A stretch of 64,000 nucleotides of DNA from Lonicera japonica (lineage: Eukaryota > Streptophyta > Magnoliopsida > Dipsacales > Caprifoliaceae), in NCBI GenBank assembly GCA_021464415.1, contig CM038471.1:73696851-73760850 (forward strand). The letters are read 5' to 3'. Both the position numbers and the translations under genes were made by a program. Numbering within the stretch: the first letter of the stretch is position 1; each line of letters opens with the position of its first letter. Below, piece after piece: positions 48,201 to 59,550 of this stretch. The notes under the pieces are model-generated. The model ran no database searches. It saw only the letters and a program-made list of their open reading frames with translations, and had not been told where the DNA came from.

Positions 48201-50485
48201 ACTGTGGTTGATTGCGAAATATGATACATATAATATGATTTATTTATACATTTTGTATGTCTAATGGTTGCTACTCAGCTCTACACCGGCAATAGAAGAT
48301 CCTTATGCCAAATCAGTACTCTCTCCTTTTTTGTATTATTTAATGTAGTAATTGTGGGGGTTGGGGGAATAACGAACGCATTCCATATAGATCCATAGTT
48401 CTTGTGTACGCGATCTTGCATGGTAATGGTGACTTAATTCGATAACTTTGTTTTGTTTGTTTTATTTGAATGCTGCGCGTCAATTTAATTTACTCGGATA
48501 AGTCATATAATCTTGATCGTCGTAAGTGCATGTGTTCTTTCTTCTCTTAAATCCTTTTATATATAACTTTTGTTTTAGTTCCCTTTTATCATTTTTATGG
48601 AAAGAAAATCCATATATCTTCGTTTGTGCATGAGAGAGCTAGAGTCTAGCTCACAAGTTGTATTGCTTTCTATGTATAACATATGAACAGGAAAAATAAA
48701 AAGAAGCAGCCGAGCTTTCCTGGTATTTCATTTTGTTCTATTTACTATTTTGCCTATTTCTTGGATTCATTTTTCTCTTTTAATTCTACATAACCAGTTC
48801 TTTCTGTTTTTATGACTATTGTGTTTGGAGGATATGATGGGGGAAAACTTCTGGATACCGAAGTTCATTCTTCTCAAATTATTTATTTCTTGTGTATTTA
48901 TATATGTGTGGTCTGAGAATAAATGCCTAGTCTATTCACACGTACATTTGTGTTCCATACAAATGTAATGTATGTTGAAAGTGAGCTACATGGAAGATAT
49001 GAACGTTTTTATTATCTGTTTTCAATTGAAAGGACTTTGTTTGCTTCAGTGGAACAATTCCCATATATTCCCCAAGTAATTACGTACTCTATTTGCGGAC
49101 ATAGGTAATAGTTGGGATTCCGTTTATGATCTTGTATCGCTTTTTAACTCCGTGATCCTCAACTCTCCCCTTAACTTCACGTTTTCTAAATTAGAGTTAT
49201 GTATCTGTGAATTACTTTTCATATATATCTCTCTTAGGCTTTGTATTCATGTCACATTTATTGTGAAGGTATCTTTGTTACTGTGGTTGGCAATCTTTTG
49301 TGTATAAATTAGTAGCCAACAAACTTCTAGATCGAATTGTGTGAGATTTCTTAAAGCTAGCTACGCACTCTTAAGATTCGTTTCTCGTCCCATTGTTTTG
49401 TCTTGATCTTTTATTTGTTTGTTTATTGGCTTCCTCTTAATCAAACGCCAATTCCTTTATTCATGCGCTCCCTACTCCATCACGTTCAATTGCCAATCGT
49501 TAATTTTTGGTAAAGATTGACGGGCTGATTGTTGGCTTTCTATACATATTTCCCTTTATGGTAAAAGTCTCTTGTTATTAATAATACAAAATTTGGAATC
49601 TTTTCTGTGTAAAAATTAAACGCAGACAAGCTCCTAGATTCGAGGAGAATCTCTACAAATGTCTCTACTTATTAACTTAGTAATAGCGTTTCGGACTCCT
49701 CTTGTGAAGAGTCGAAGATATTTGGACCGTTTGTTTAAAATTAGATTGTTCATATTTTGACTAGGAGTTCCTGGTTAAATGAGTCATCAATAGAGGCAAG
49801 CACTATCTATCAAAATATAGGATATTCAGTTTTAAACAAACAATCTAGATTTACTACTCTACTCTATAGTTATTTCAGAGAAGCCGAATTCGGTAATTAA
49901 TAGCATTTTTTGAATTCATAACCTTCTTTTTCTTTTTTTTGTTTTTCTCTTTCTTGTAGTGGGAGATATCTCAAAGTCCTGCAAATTCCGATGAGCCAAA
50001 TCACCGACCAGATGGTGGAAAGACACGCTGAGTCCCTTGCAAAAGTGACGGTGTTGGACATCAGCTATTGCTTGCAGATCACCTCCAAAGGGCTAGAAGC
50101 CTTTGGGAAGCAATGCAAGTCCTTGGTCCACCTGAAAAGAAACATGCCGCCACCAGAGTGGTGGGTTCCACCAGAGGCAGTGGCCCACAACACCGATGAC
50201 CGTGAAGCACTGACCATAGCTGATACAATGGCGGGCCTCAACTGTCTTGAGCTTTGCTTCGGCCACTTTGGTGATTGTGGCCTCAATGCTATCTTCACCA
50301 AGTGTAAATCACTTACTCATCTCAACATTCAAGGGTGTTGGAACGTGGATTTGGAAGGTGATCTTAAGCAGAAATGTGAAAAACTTGTGGCATTTACCGA
50401 CCCTTGGCTTGAAGAATATGACAACACCGTGGAATCTTCAGGCAGTGATAGTAGCGAAGAAGAATCTTCGTCGGAATCGGAGTAG
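45253..50485 (+). CDS. F-box/LRR protein, FBW2-like (two exons)
   Basis: Exon 1 is 45253-45614 and exon 2 is 49960-50485, joined within a Cys codon by a 4,345-bp GT-AG intron, giving 295 aa. The F-box is at about residues 26-70 (WETTSPEILALVFVRVPADEL, then VCKAWLAAVAGPYCWTDIDVEQW). LRR-like segments follow (VTVLDISYCLQITSKGLEAFGKQC, LNCLELCFGHFGDCGLNAIF, LTHLNIQGCWNV), and the protein ends in an acidic Ser/Glu tail. The order matches the FBW2/SKIP1-like subfamily, whose members are substrate receptors in SCF (SKP1-CUL1-F-box) ubiquitin ligases; Arabidopsis FBW2 acts on AGO1. Orthology to FBW2 itself is likely but not proven here. The intron donor lies at the start of a TA repeat, and the intron carries two MITEs. 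Confidence 0.92.
45615..45636 (+). repeat. TA microsatellite forming the 5' splice site of F-box intron 1
   Basis: The donor is ACTG followed by GTATATATATATATATATAT, so the GT and every intronic base of the U1 site are part of the dinucleotide run. Confidence 0.85.
46413..46943. mobile_element. PIF/Harbinger-like MITE family A, copy 2 (F-box intron)
   Basis: Ends GGGTGCGTTTGATTG and CAATCAAACACACCC, with a perfect TTA target duplication at 46410-46412 and 46944-46946. It is 531 bp, non-coding. Confidence 0.9.
47175..47798. mobile_element. PIF/Harbinger-like MITE family B, long copy (F-box intron)
   Basis: Ends TGGCTCATTTGGTTCAAG and, reversed, GGGCTTGTTTGGTTCGAG, with TTA at 47172-47174 and 47799-47801. 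The interior has poly-T runs and no gene. The same left-end G to T change as in 41412-41694 suggests the two are close relatives. Confidence 0.87.
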
Positions 50486-51237
50486 ATTCTGGTCCCCTTC
50501 TTTTTTTGTGGTAGTTTAATTTTGCGATCATATAATTTATGCACACACATATATATATATTGCCTTGATCAAGGAACTTTTGGTATACAATACCATGTAC
50601 AGATGGAATTCTGGTGGGAAGTTCTTTTTGTTTCTTTTGATCAGTTACAACTCAAAGATTACAACAAAGAAAAATTACAGGAACGTAATGAAAATTACAA
50701 TATCATAGGAATGGAGGTAGATATGTGAAGTTTCTTTTTTATTGGGAGTAAGCAATGTGCTTCTATATATATATATATGATGACAATTGGCTTTACGCCT
50801 TTTATATAATATAGTTTTCTTGTTGTTCGCTACTTGAGAAGTTCGTTTGTCCACATCAGTGTCCAAATTTAACCGCCTTTGAGAAGCCGGATAATCATTT
50901 TGCATGCTTGGTTGAGTTTGATAATTCATACGCAATAAGATAGCAATGCACCCAAAATATGTATTATCCGTAGCATTTTTGTATTTCCTTTTTGCCTTTA
51001 CTGGTCTATTAGAATTTCATAGGAACTATTTACCCTTTTTTGTGTTACATTAGAACAGAAAAATGGTTACCCAAAATGTAGGGTGCTATTCTTGTAATGT
51101 CTAGGTAGAAATGTGCCACCATCTAATCACCCCGCGAAGAAGAAATGTACGAACAATAAATATTTTCCTCTGTAGATTAGTAGTTCCGCCTTCCTTCTTG
51201 AGATTTATCAAGTTAATAGTCCTATTTTCTTTCTAGG

Positions 51238-51273
<36 letters not shown>

Positions 51274-51828
51274 TCAATGCAACGAATCTTACAATAGAAA
51301 ATAAGTTGTGTACTTGATCATTAATTGCATTGAAATGAGTATTTTCTTAAAAAGTACTAGACATAATGTGTATGGTATAGTTGGAGCTTGAAGCTTCTAA
51401 CTTACGACTTGTATTAATAATCTCACATGCTATGCAAACAAATACATCGTATGAACTTAGGACGTGCATGCAAGTTTTTACATGTATATTACATAAATTT
51501 GTAAAACATTATATGTTATGTTTGAGTTGAGTTTTTAAAATACGATATTTGGTAGAATTTGGAAGTACGTTGAAAAGTGAATTTGAGTTTTATTTGAGTT
51601 TTTTTCAACCAACTAAAAATCTCATACAAAAATTTCAAAAAATAGTCACAATGGATTTTATTTTATAGATCTCGGCGAGTAGGTTTCAAATATATATTTT
51701 TTTATTTAATTTTGATTTTTGGATTTAAAGTTTTGGTGTTTTAAAAAAAAAATTAGAAAGAAAAAGTAAAGTGGAATAAATTTTGAGAAGCTTAAAAGTA
51801 AAGTTGATTTTAAGTTGAGTTTTTAAAA
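50486..51828. other. Intergenic region downstream of the F-box gene
   Basis: Presumably contains the 3' UTR at its left. A TA/GT microsatellite is at 51238-51272. No other gene is supported. Confidence 0.45.
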
Positions 51829-54125
51829 TCTATATATATATTAAAACAAAACAGCCCCCAAAAAGTTTCCTGCCCATTTGGTCTTTCTTTTTGGAATTAT
51901 TTATTATGTACTTTTTTGGAGATTTCTATTTTTAGATGCATTAATAGCCTATTTATTGCATTAAATAACCATTCAATCCCCAATTATATTAAGTCTATTT
52001 AAGCCAATTTTCACACTTCTCTGACTTTTTAATTTCTATACGGTAATTTGACAACTAATTTGGTCTATGTAAATGAATTAAAAATCAAGAATCACATGGT
52101 CATGTCGTTTATCTCTCCCCAACAAATTTTGCATACACGGGTTAGTGAAAATATAATCTAATTCTCTCAATTATGTTTCTAAATGACTTTAATTTATAAT
52201 ATTCTTTAATATGTCTGATTCCATACTTAGTAATTTGTGTTTTGCAAGGCACTATCTTCAGCCATATGTAAAAACAACTTAGTTAATTTAATTGTTTAAT
52301 TGTTTGATGCATAATTGACAAGACATATTGAAATTGTGATTTTTATTCTTCAGATTTTATCCAAGCATTTACAGTAGAATCAATTCACCCTATATGATGT
52401 TTCGTAATTTAATGTTAGTGCTTGCAAATTATTTTCTTTTTATTTCAAATAAAAAATTAATTTTATCTATGAAACTATTTCTGCAAAATATTGTTATATT
52501 ATACACTCTCGATACCTCTTTAGAGAAATTTCCGTTGCCAATCATAAGTTTAAATCATTTAACAAGTAGCAATTTCTATTTAAATTTGACTTCGTTTCTT
52601 AATTGTATTAAGCAAGAATAAGCTGTTTTGTCAAATGGTTATATGATTTTATGAGAGAAATATATTGTTAGCACGAACCTAAAAGTGCATATTTTGGGGA
52701 AAATAAATTATGCCATATCTTGGTATGTTCACTATTTCCATCTTTTCTTCTTAAAGGTTGTAGTTGATAGAAAATATGTTTTTTCAAACACTTTATCATT
52801 ATATCTTACAGTATTTGAAGTCTCGATGAAAATTGTTGCATGTAGTAGGCTCAAGTAATCCAACCTTTCTATTTATAAATTAAGTAGCCGCTTAGAACCT
52901 TACGATCGAGCAATAGAATTAGGTAAGAAATTGTGGGTGTAGTGATTTTTAATAGACTAATTAAACTATATATGTATCAAAAATAAAATCTTTAATCTTG
53001 GTAATCTATCAATTTTTTTATTCCATATAATAACATTTCATATTACAAATAGAATGAACAAGCACGCGGCATGAAACAAATTTCACAAACTGACTCAATC
53101 GTAAGTTATCTATTTTCTTGTATTAGATTGTCTTCAATAAAGAAGTTTGGCTTAATTTGTTTATCTTCCCAGTATATTTTCTACTATTTGTTATACATGA
53201 GATTGATCCTTATGTAAGCAAAATCTAACCATGCAAAAGGGAAAAAGGAAGGTGCACGGAAATAAATTGTGTTTCTTATTTCTAAATAGTCCATCCGTTT
53301 CAAATTAATAATTTTACTTTGATTTCAATATATTTTATAGAAACATTAATTTTAACTAAATTAATGGAGAAAACCATAAAATTTATATTTTATATTCATA
53401 TTTGATACATTGATCATTTCTTATACTATAGAAGTGTAATTGTAATTTAATAAATTTTGAAAAGAAAATCCAAATTATTGATTTAAGGTGGGGGAGTATT
53501 TTTGTTACTTCAACTAATGAGTACATGTATTTTTTCTTTTTTGTCTAATATACACTAACACACTTTTATTTTTATTTTTCTATTTTATTAGTAGAGGAAC
53601 TCGACAATTAGTTGGAGAAAAGAATAAATTTAATAATTAAGGAGGAATGTTCACTGGATAAGACAATAAAGAGAAAGAGGGAGAGAGAGAGAGAGAGGAA
53701 ATTAATCAATTGTACGCAGATAAACTCTTTTAAAGGCAATAGTTTTCTTTTCTTTCATTTTGGGTGTGTCATCTGAAGTTCTAAATTTAATTGAATTGAA
53801 ACAATTCTTGGTTGACTCTTTCCTTGCAATATATTAATTATAACTAGAGTTTCTGTTTCAATTTGAGTTAGTATACTGCATATCAACAATTTGAGTTAAT
53901 GCTCACAAAATGTAAAAAGTAAAAACCATCTAGAAGCTGTTTCGTCCTTTGCTCTCAAATTTTATTTTTTTGGAATTTCTATTTCAATATGCTATATAAT
54001 AAAGATATAACATTCAAAACATATTATAAACTATGTTATTTGTACTTCAAATTTTTTTAATAATCGACAGATTATTTATAATAAAAATTGTTAAACATCC
54101 GTGCATCGCACGGATTCCTAACTAG
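51829..54125 (+). mobile_element. Non-autonomous Helitron
   Basis: Begins TCTATATATATATTAAAAC after an A and ends CTAG before a T, the A/T insertion signature. The 3' hairpin ATCCGTGC-ATC-GCACGGAT (54097-54115) has a perfect 8-bp stem and stands six bases before the CTAG, as in plant Helitrons. It is 2,297 bp with no Rep/helicase coding, so mobilisation would need a partner. A Stowaway MITE is nested at 53289-53496. No captured gene piece was recognised. Confidence 0.85.
53289..53496. mobile_element. Stowaway-type MITE (copy 3), nested in Helitron
   Basis: Left GTCCATCCGTTTCAAATTAA, right reversed CTCCCCCACCTTAAATCAAT, flanked by TA at 53287-53288 and 53497-53498. It is 208 bp and belongs to a different subfamily from the other two. 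Confidence 0.82.
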
Positions 54126-54356
54126 TTTGGAAAAAAAACACCCACCAAACGGGGGCATATGCGTGTACTAAATACGTGTAATATGGTGATTATTCCTCAA
54201 TCAAGCTCACTTCTTTAATAAGATATTCTTTATCCTTACTATTGCAAAGATTCAAGGGACTGCTTGTAATCCTATTAAATTTATTACAAACCCCACGATG
54301 CAAAATAATTATAATATGGATCTAAGTAATGTAATCTAAACCGGCTCTCAACCATA

Positions 54357-56938
54357 TCATCTTAACGCAGTTTCCCAATTCTGCAATGAGAATAGAGAAT
54401 CAATGCTAAGATCCTTCAATGGTCCGTTTGATTTTACCGGACCAGGATACTCCTTCAAGCTTGGAGATTTCTGTGAGTAAACACTGCTAGGATTACCAAT
54501 CCTCCTGCTATTTATTGGAGATATAGGAGTAAGCTTATACTTATATGGAGAATTGGAATCCGAGTAATAATCTAAGCCCATTGGCCTTAGTCTTGGTGAA
54601 CTCAGTGATCGACTTTTAGCTCTAGCAGATTCAGTAGCAGCCATGTAAGTTGGAACAATTGGTGAGCCTCTTAAAGAAGTCTCATCTCCAATCGAGTGCT
54701 GCTTTCGGTGAAATGATCTTCTCGGGCCTTTTATCGGAGAGTTGAGTCCTTCCATAAGGTATTGTCTTTGGATATTTCTCGATTTGGGTTTCTTCTCTGC
54801 CATTTCTTCTTTGTTTCTTGGTTCTGAGGAGAAAATTCTTTCCTGTTTTTGAAGATCTTTTCTTATAGTCAACCGTGTGTCCACCCATTTATCTAACCAG
54901 TATTTCCACCGTCCATTTGCACTGTTCTGTTCTGTTTCTGTTGACCTCTGATATATATATATATATATAGATATATTGTGAAGTAATTCAATAGGAGATT
55001 CTAAATCTTAAATGCAAGGAATACGAAAGGGAATGGAATGTTAGGAATTTACCCGATGGTTGAATGCGTATTCCTTTATTCGTTCTCGCTTTATAGCAGC
55101 CTCTCTCTTGCTTGAGAACAGGGCATATTCCTCTTCCTTGGTCAGAATGCTATCATCCCACCTTCTCTGGCTGTTTGAATCTATCTGCAAGGAAGCAGCC
55201 AATCTGAGTAGGATTAGACAAAAAAGGAAACGGCACATACCAAGTCTTCCAGCTCATTTCTCGATATTAAGTAATATTTGGACATGAACTTCCAGCTCAA
55301 TGGCAAGTGCAACCCTCTCAAAAGTGTGGTTTGCGGGTTCGAAACTGAGGAACAAGTTTCACCGCATAATTCAAACGAAACTATTTCTTTGGAGCTGGGA
55401 GATCTAGATCATTAGGATGGCTCAGTGGCAGCAGAGATGCAGACTCCAACCCCATCAAGCCATCAAGGGCAGGTTCTAAGGAAAAATCTTTGAGGGAAAG
55501 TTGACTGGGGAGGGTTTGCCAAAACATTGGATGATAGAAACGCAGGTTTGCAGGTTTTGACATGATAGATTTAAGTAACTCGAATCCAACATCTTCTTAG
55601 CGGGTCAGGATTGGCCATTGCTTGACACAAATATGAAAGACGGACCAAAATGAACAGTGAATGGCCTACCTAAATTTCAGATGAATAAACCATTTTTGAC
55701 AGAAACGAAACTGTCCCAATCTGCATAAACCCAATCTAAAGAAACCCAAAATAGTACATGAACGCAAAGCGGTCCTTCCTCCGTCCCAGATTAAGAATTC
55801 ACTTTTCCCTTTCGGGACAACCCAAATTAGAATCGATTTTCTAAAATCAACGTACCAAAACTTAAGATGGTTAAACTAATTATACTTTTGATAATTAAGT
55901 TGAAACTACTCTCTTGAAAAAGTAGGAAATTCAAGTAGCGTAAACCAAAATGTTTGGATTGAGCTTTGTTGAGTTAAAAGAGTTCAATAACAAACTAATT
56001 ATGCGCCTACCTTTATGTCCTTGCCTCTAAAATCCAGATATTCTTTGCTTTCATGGCAATGAAAAGATCTATCCGCCATTTCACATCTTCTTGCACAAAC
56101 CTGTGACTGAATATTCACAATAGACTGCAATTGCTTAAGAGTTGTGATAGCTTGCTTTCGAACAGCTCTACCTCGAATAATAGCTTGTAGTCTCACTAGT
56201 GCCTTCAAAGCTCGCAAAGCTTTTCTTGCCTGCAAAACTCCCCCAAGAATTTTTGTTAAACTCTTTACACTAAAAACAGTTTCTACTGTCCATGAGAAAT
56301 TGTCAATTAACAAAACACAGCTTATAATTAACTTGATTCCCCACTAATACTGGAATAATAAGTTTGTTTTGAAGATGCTCACAAGATAACCGCGGAAGGC
56401 CGTTTGAATCTTGGTGGCAGCAAGATCTTCATTCTTCCTCAGATGTCGACGAGGAGCATCGGGTTGAATCTCAACAGCTGAGATTGCTCGGTTTTCCTCC
56501 TCGGATTGATCAGTGGATCGAGGTGTGCTAGTGAGCTGAGCGAATTCTGCACCGTCCAAACTCCGTTCTTCCTCTGCTTCACTTTGTAACGTTTCTCTTG
56601 ACGACGGTTGTGCTGAAAGTGGCGCCAACTGTCTGATCTTTCGCTTCCCAAATACCCATCTCCTCCTCTTCTCCTTCTCCTTTGCAAAAGTAAATAACTT
56701 ATAGTAATAAGTATAATTAAAGATTCCATTGAATGATCAAAAGAACAATAGAACTATATATTTATACTTTGGTACAGACCCGTAGCCTTTGGTGTGCCGC
56801 CAATACATTTGAAGATGTATTTAGTGACAGAAATCATCGCTAAAAGTTTTGGCCGTATATATGTGTGTATGTATGTACCTTTTCTTTGTTTGAATTGAAG
56901 AATCTCTTCAGTAGATTGAACCAGTTCTTCTTTGCCAT
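54357..56938 (-). CDS. IQ67-domain (IQD) calmodulin-binding protein (five exons)
   Basis: Minus-strand exons: 56938-56879, 56679-56383, 56229-56011, 55184-55053 and 54947-54357. All are phase 0, giving 432 aa. The N-terminus MAKKNWFNLLKRFF and the basic KEKRRRWVFGKRK stretch are typical of the family. The IQ67 domain (about 107-175) has three IQ-type repeats: ATKIQTAFRGYLARKAL, LVRLQAIIRGRAVRKQA and LKQLQSIVNIQSQVCARR. Its first IQ repeat is split after GYL by the phase-0 intron conserved in IQD genes. A DUF4005-like part follows (PTYMAATESARAKSRSLSSPRLRP, about 335-360), and the tail is Ser-rich and basic. IQDs bind calmodulin and associate with microtubules, membranes or nucleus as scaffolds. 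Exon 2's acceptor (GCAAAG) is the least certain boundary. Confidence 0.93.
54950..54968 (-). repeat. TA repeat in place of the pyrimidine tract before IQD exon 5
   Basis: On the minus strand a run of TA units leads into CAG and exon 5 at 54947. No normal pyrimidine tract is present in the last 25 bases of the intron. Confidence 0.75.
55296..55400 (+). repeat. tRNA-derived SINE-like fragment in IQD intron 3 (uncertain)
   Basis: CAATGGCAAGTG (A-box-like) and GCGGGTTCGAAAC (B-box) are about 35 bases apart, the spacing of a polymerase III type 2 promoter. No cloverleaf and no poly(A) tail are visible, so this is probably a SINE head or a decayed tRNA. Confidence 0.35.
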
Positions 56939-57020
56939 TGAAGAATCATCAGCACTGCATGAAGATACTGTAAGTGGTGCTTGCGAGAAAATGTTTTGAA
57001 GTCATTTGGTCAATCAGAGC

Positions 57021-57027
57021 TTATAAA
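57021..57027 (-). promoter_or_regulatory. Possible TATA box of the IQD gene
   Basis: On the minus strand TTTATAAGC lies about 85 bases before the IQD start codon. Confidence 0.35.
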
Positions 57028-57966
57028 GGGAAATTAAATGCTAAATTTAGTGTATACTGTGAGTTGAATTGAAGGTACAAAAAAAATTAACCCATTTTCC
57101 CAAAATTCCAAATTCGGCTAAGTATGTCAAAAAGCTTATTGGGACTAGGGTGCTATTGTGAATTTCAAAGGGGAAAGTCATGAATTCTAAGTAAACACTG
57201 TATTATTATATTAGCAAAGATTTTATTTTTGAGAAGAAAGGTTTGTTAAAGTATATTTTCACTAGCACCCATGAACTATTCTATTTTTACACTTAAATCC
57301 TTCTCATTCCAAAATCCCTCAAAAAGTGGACTGATTTACATAAACATATTATTATAATCACATCAACAAGTCATCAAATTGACCAACAAAAAGTTTTTAA
57401 ATCCCTCTTAGAAGTAATGCAAATATGGGCAAATTGTGATAGATCTTGTCAATATTCTCAAGGTTAGGCAGAAAGGCAGCAAAGGCGCGCCTGGTGCTTG
57501 GCCAAAAAAATAGAAATTGGAAAATGATTGATATAGAAGCAATGAAAAGTTAGAAAATGAAATGAGTAATGTGTTCTATTATTTTTTATTTTATTTTTTA
57601 TGAAATCCAATTTTTTGAGCAATTGATAAGAATTTCTTTTTACATGAGAAATAAGAGAAAAATGATGTTAATCACTCACCTTTTTTCTATCTTCTCATAT
57701 AGGCATTAGTTTTTCTCGGTTATTTTTCAACTTTGTAATCAAACAGATCCTAAAAAATGTATATATCTACTACTATGTAAAGTCGACAGTAAGCGATTAC
57801 TGAAGCCAAGTTATGTTTTTAATTTTTCAATTTTGCCCTTGTGGACTAAATATTTCACAAAGATAGTTGTGATATTTATTTTCTAATTTTGTCATTTAAA
57901 TTACTTGTAGTTGAATAACACGTGCATCTCATATACATATGTACGGTCAAGGTCTAGTTCTAGTAT
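57028..57966. other. Region upstream of the IQD gene
   Basis: No supported gene; probably distal promoter and AT-rich intergenic DNA. Confidence 0.45.
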
Positions 57967-58053
57967 GGACCGAAATTTTAGTGACGAATTTTCATAGCCC
58001 AAATATTTTGAAATCTTTTTAGCAACAAATATTCGTCACTAAATGTGCAGTCC
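57967..58053. repeat. 87-bp inverted-repeat mini-element
   Basis: Left GGACCGAAATTTTAGTGACG and reversed right GGACTGCACATTTAGTGACG form arms of about 27 bp enclosing a short centre. TAGTGACGAA is typical of subterminal repeats of plant DNA transposons. Confidence 0.6.
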
Positions 58054-58685
58054 GTGTACAAACAATCAGCCCCTCATACACGTATATATGTTTGCGTATG
58101 CATAATAAGCTAATCTTTTTCTTCTTCCCAATCATTCATTTTTCCCCATGTCTTTCATATTAATTTGTTGTGTTTCAACAAGTGTGGGCCTTGAGAAAGA
58201 AACTGTAGAGGAAAAGGAAAGGTCCTTTATTCGCTGGAGGGAAAGTTGTTCTGAATTATGAGAACCTTTATGTGGTTAATGGGACCTTCTCCATGTTCAA
58301 ATGTTTGTTGGGAATGCTTTGGGGCTACCTCCTCATATTCTTCACATAGCATGATGGTTATGCAAGTACACCACTTACACTGGGGATTTCGTTTTGCTTC
58401 ACTCCAATTCAGAAACAAATCCCAATGGGAATATTGCGAAATATAATTAATTACAATCAAACACAGTCGACAGTGTCACGGTACGAAATGAAGTGTGAGC
58501 AAGAGTGTGTAAAATCAGATGTTTTTAATTAACGTACTAGCGTCAGCATTTTAACTTGTATTGACCTTACGGGGCGCCAAATCAAAATAAAACCCAATAC
58601 TTCTTATTCGTCAAACGTTATAAATTATACAAGTATGGCTCAATGAGTTTTTGAAGAGGCAAATACTTCGTTTATCGTTTAATTT
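58054..58685. other. Intergenic region
   Basis: No supported gene; small open frames at 58227-58460 on both strands show no family features. Confidence 0.4.
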
Positions 58686-59550
58686 AACTTCAAAGAAATT
58701 TAATTAATTTCAATAATATCTTTATTCTTTTCACTCATTAGCTACTGATATATAGATTAATAGTAAGTGTAAAATTATGGAGTGATATATATTCAGTATT
58801 CATATTGATGTATAGTACATTTATCAGTGCTTCGATATCTTGAGATCAAGGGTTCGACTCATGGGATTGGGTGGGGGGTTTTCCTTTATTTGTAGGATTA
58901 AGGAGAGCCTTAGACCTCCCTTAATTTAAAAAAAAAAAAAAAAAAAAAGAAGGGCAACATTAAGCATTCAGAATTTAGCGATCAAAAGAAACATATATAA
59001 ACAAATCTTTAAGTCATCACGTACTCATGTACATAACATAGACTGGACGTTTGTTGGTTTATTATACCGAAAATGTAAACTTATTGATTGGTTCATTTTG
59101 TGTCATGTTATTGCGTGACTAACAAACTTTATCAATAGCAATATACTCATATACGTAACTTAGACTTGACGTTTGCATAATAGATCTTAAGTTATGTTAT
59201 TGTGTAATTTAAATTTAAAGAAATTTTATTTCAATGATGATGTCCCAAATTTTTTTACTCTTAAGCTATTGATATATAGCATAATAATAAGGGTAAAATT
59301 ATAAAATATTTTATATTCAACATTTATATTGATGTATAACGTATTTATTAATGTTTCGGTATGCTAACATTAAATATTCAAAATTTAGCAATTAAAAAAA
59401 ACATAAACAGATCTTAAGTCATCGTGTACTCGTGTACATAACTTAGACTTAACGTTTGTTGGTTTATTGTACCAAAAACATAGACTTATTAATTGGTTAA
59501 GTTTGTGTCATATCATTGCGTGATTAACAAAACTTTTATCAATAGCAACA
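58686..59550. repeat. Tandem duplication, about 410-bp unit, one copy interrupted
   Basis: Copy 1 (58686-59130) and copy 2 (59210-59550) share CATTGATGTATA-type sequence, CATTAAGCATTCAGAATTTAGC/CATTAAATATTCAAAATTTAGC, GTCATCACGTACTCATGTAC/GTCATCGTGTACTCGTGTAC and CGTTTGTTGGTTTATT in the same order. Offsets of about 522 before and 409 after position 58839 show that copy 1 contains an insertion. Confidence 0.85.
58839..58954 (+). mobile_element. Poly(A)-tailed retroposon (SINE-like) insertion
   Basis: This 116-bp insert is absent from the homologous position in the second repeat copy (near 59360). It has a polymerase III B-box GGTTCGACTC at 58851-58860 and ends in an A run of about 21. Only 12 bases precede the B-box, so it is probably 5'-truncated. 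A target duplication is not clear. Confidence 0.65.

Noticed and set aside
55381..55563. 60-aa minus-strand open frame inside the IQD gene
   Set aside because: Lies in intron 3; exons 3 and 4 join in phase without it and it does not resemble IQD sequence.
55776..55890. Stowaway-like terminus (CTTCCTCCGTCCCAGATTAAG) in IQD intron 3
   Set aside because: Only one end is recognisable, with no TA flank and no inverted partner, so it may be a truncated copy but I do not call it.
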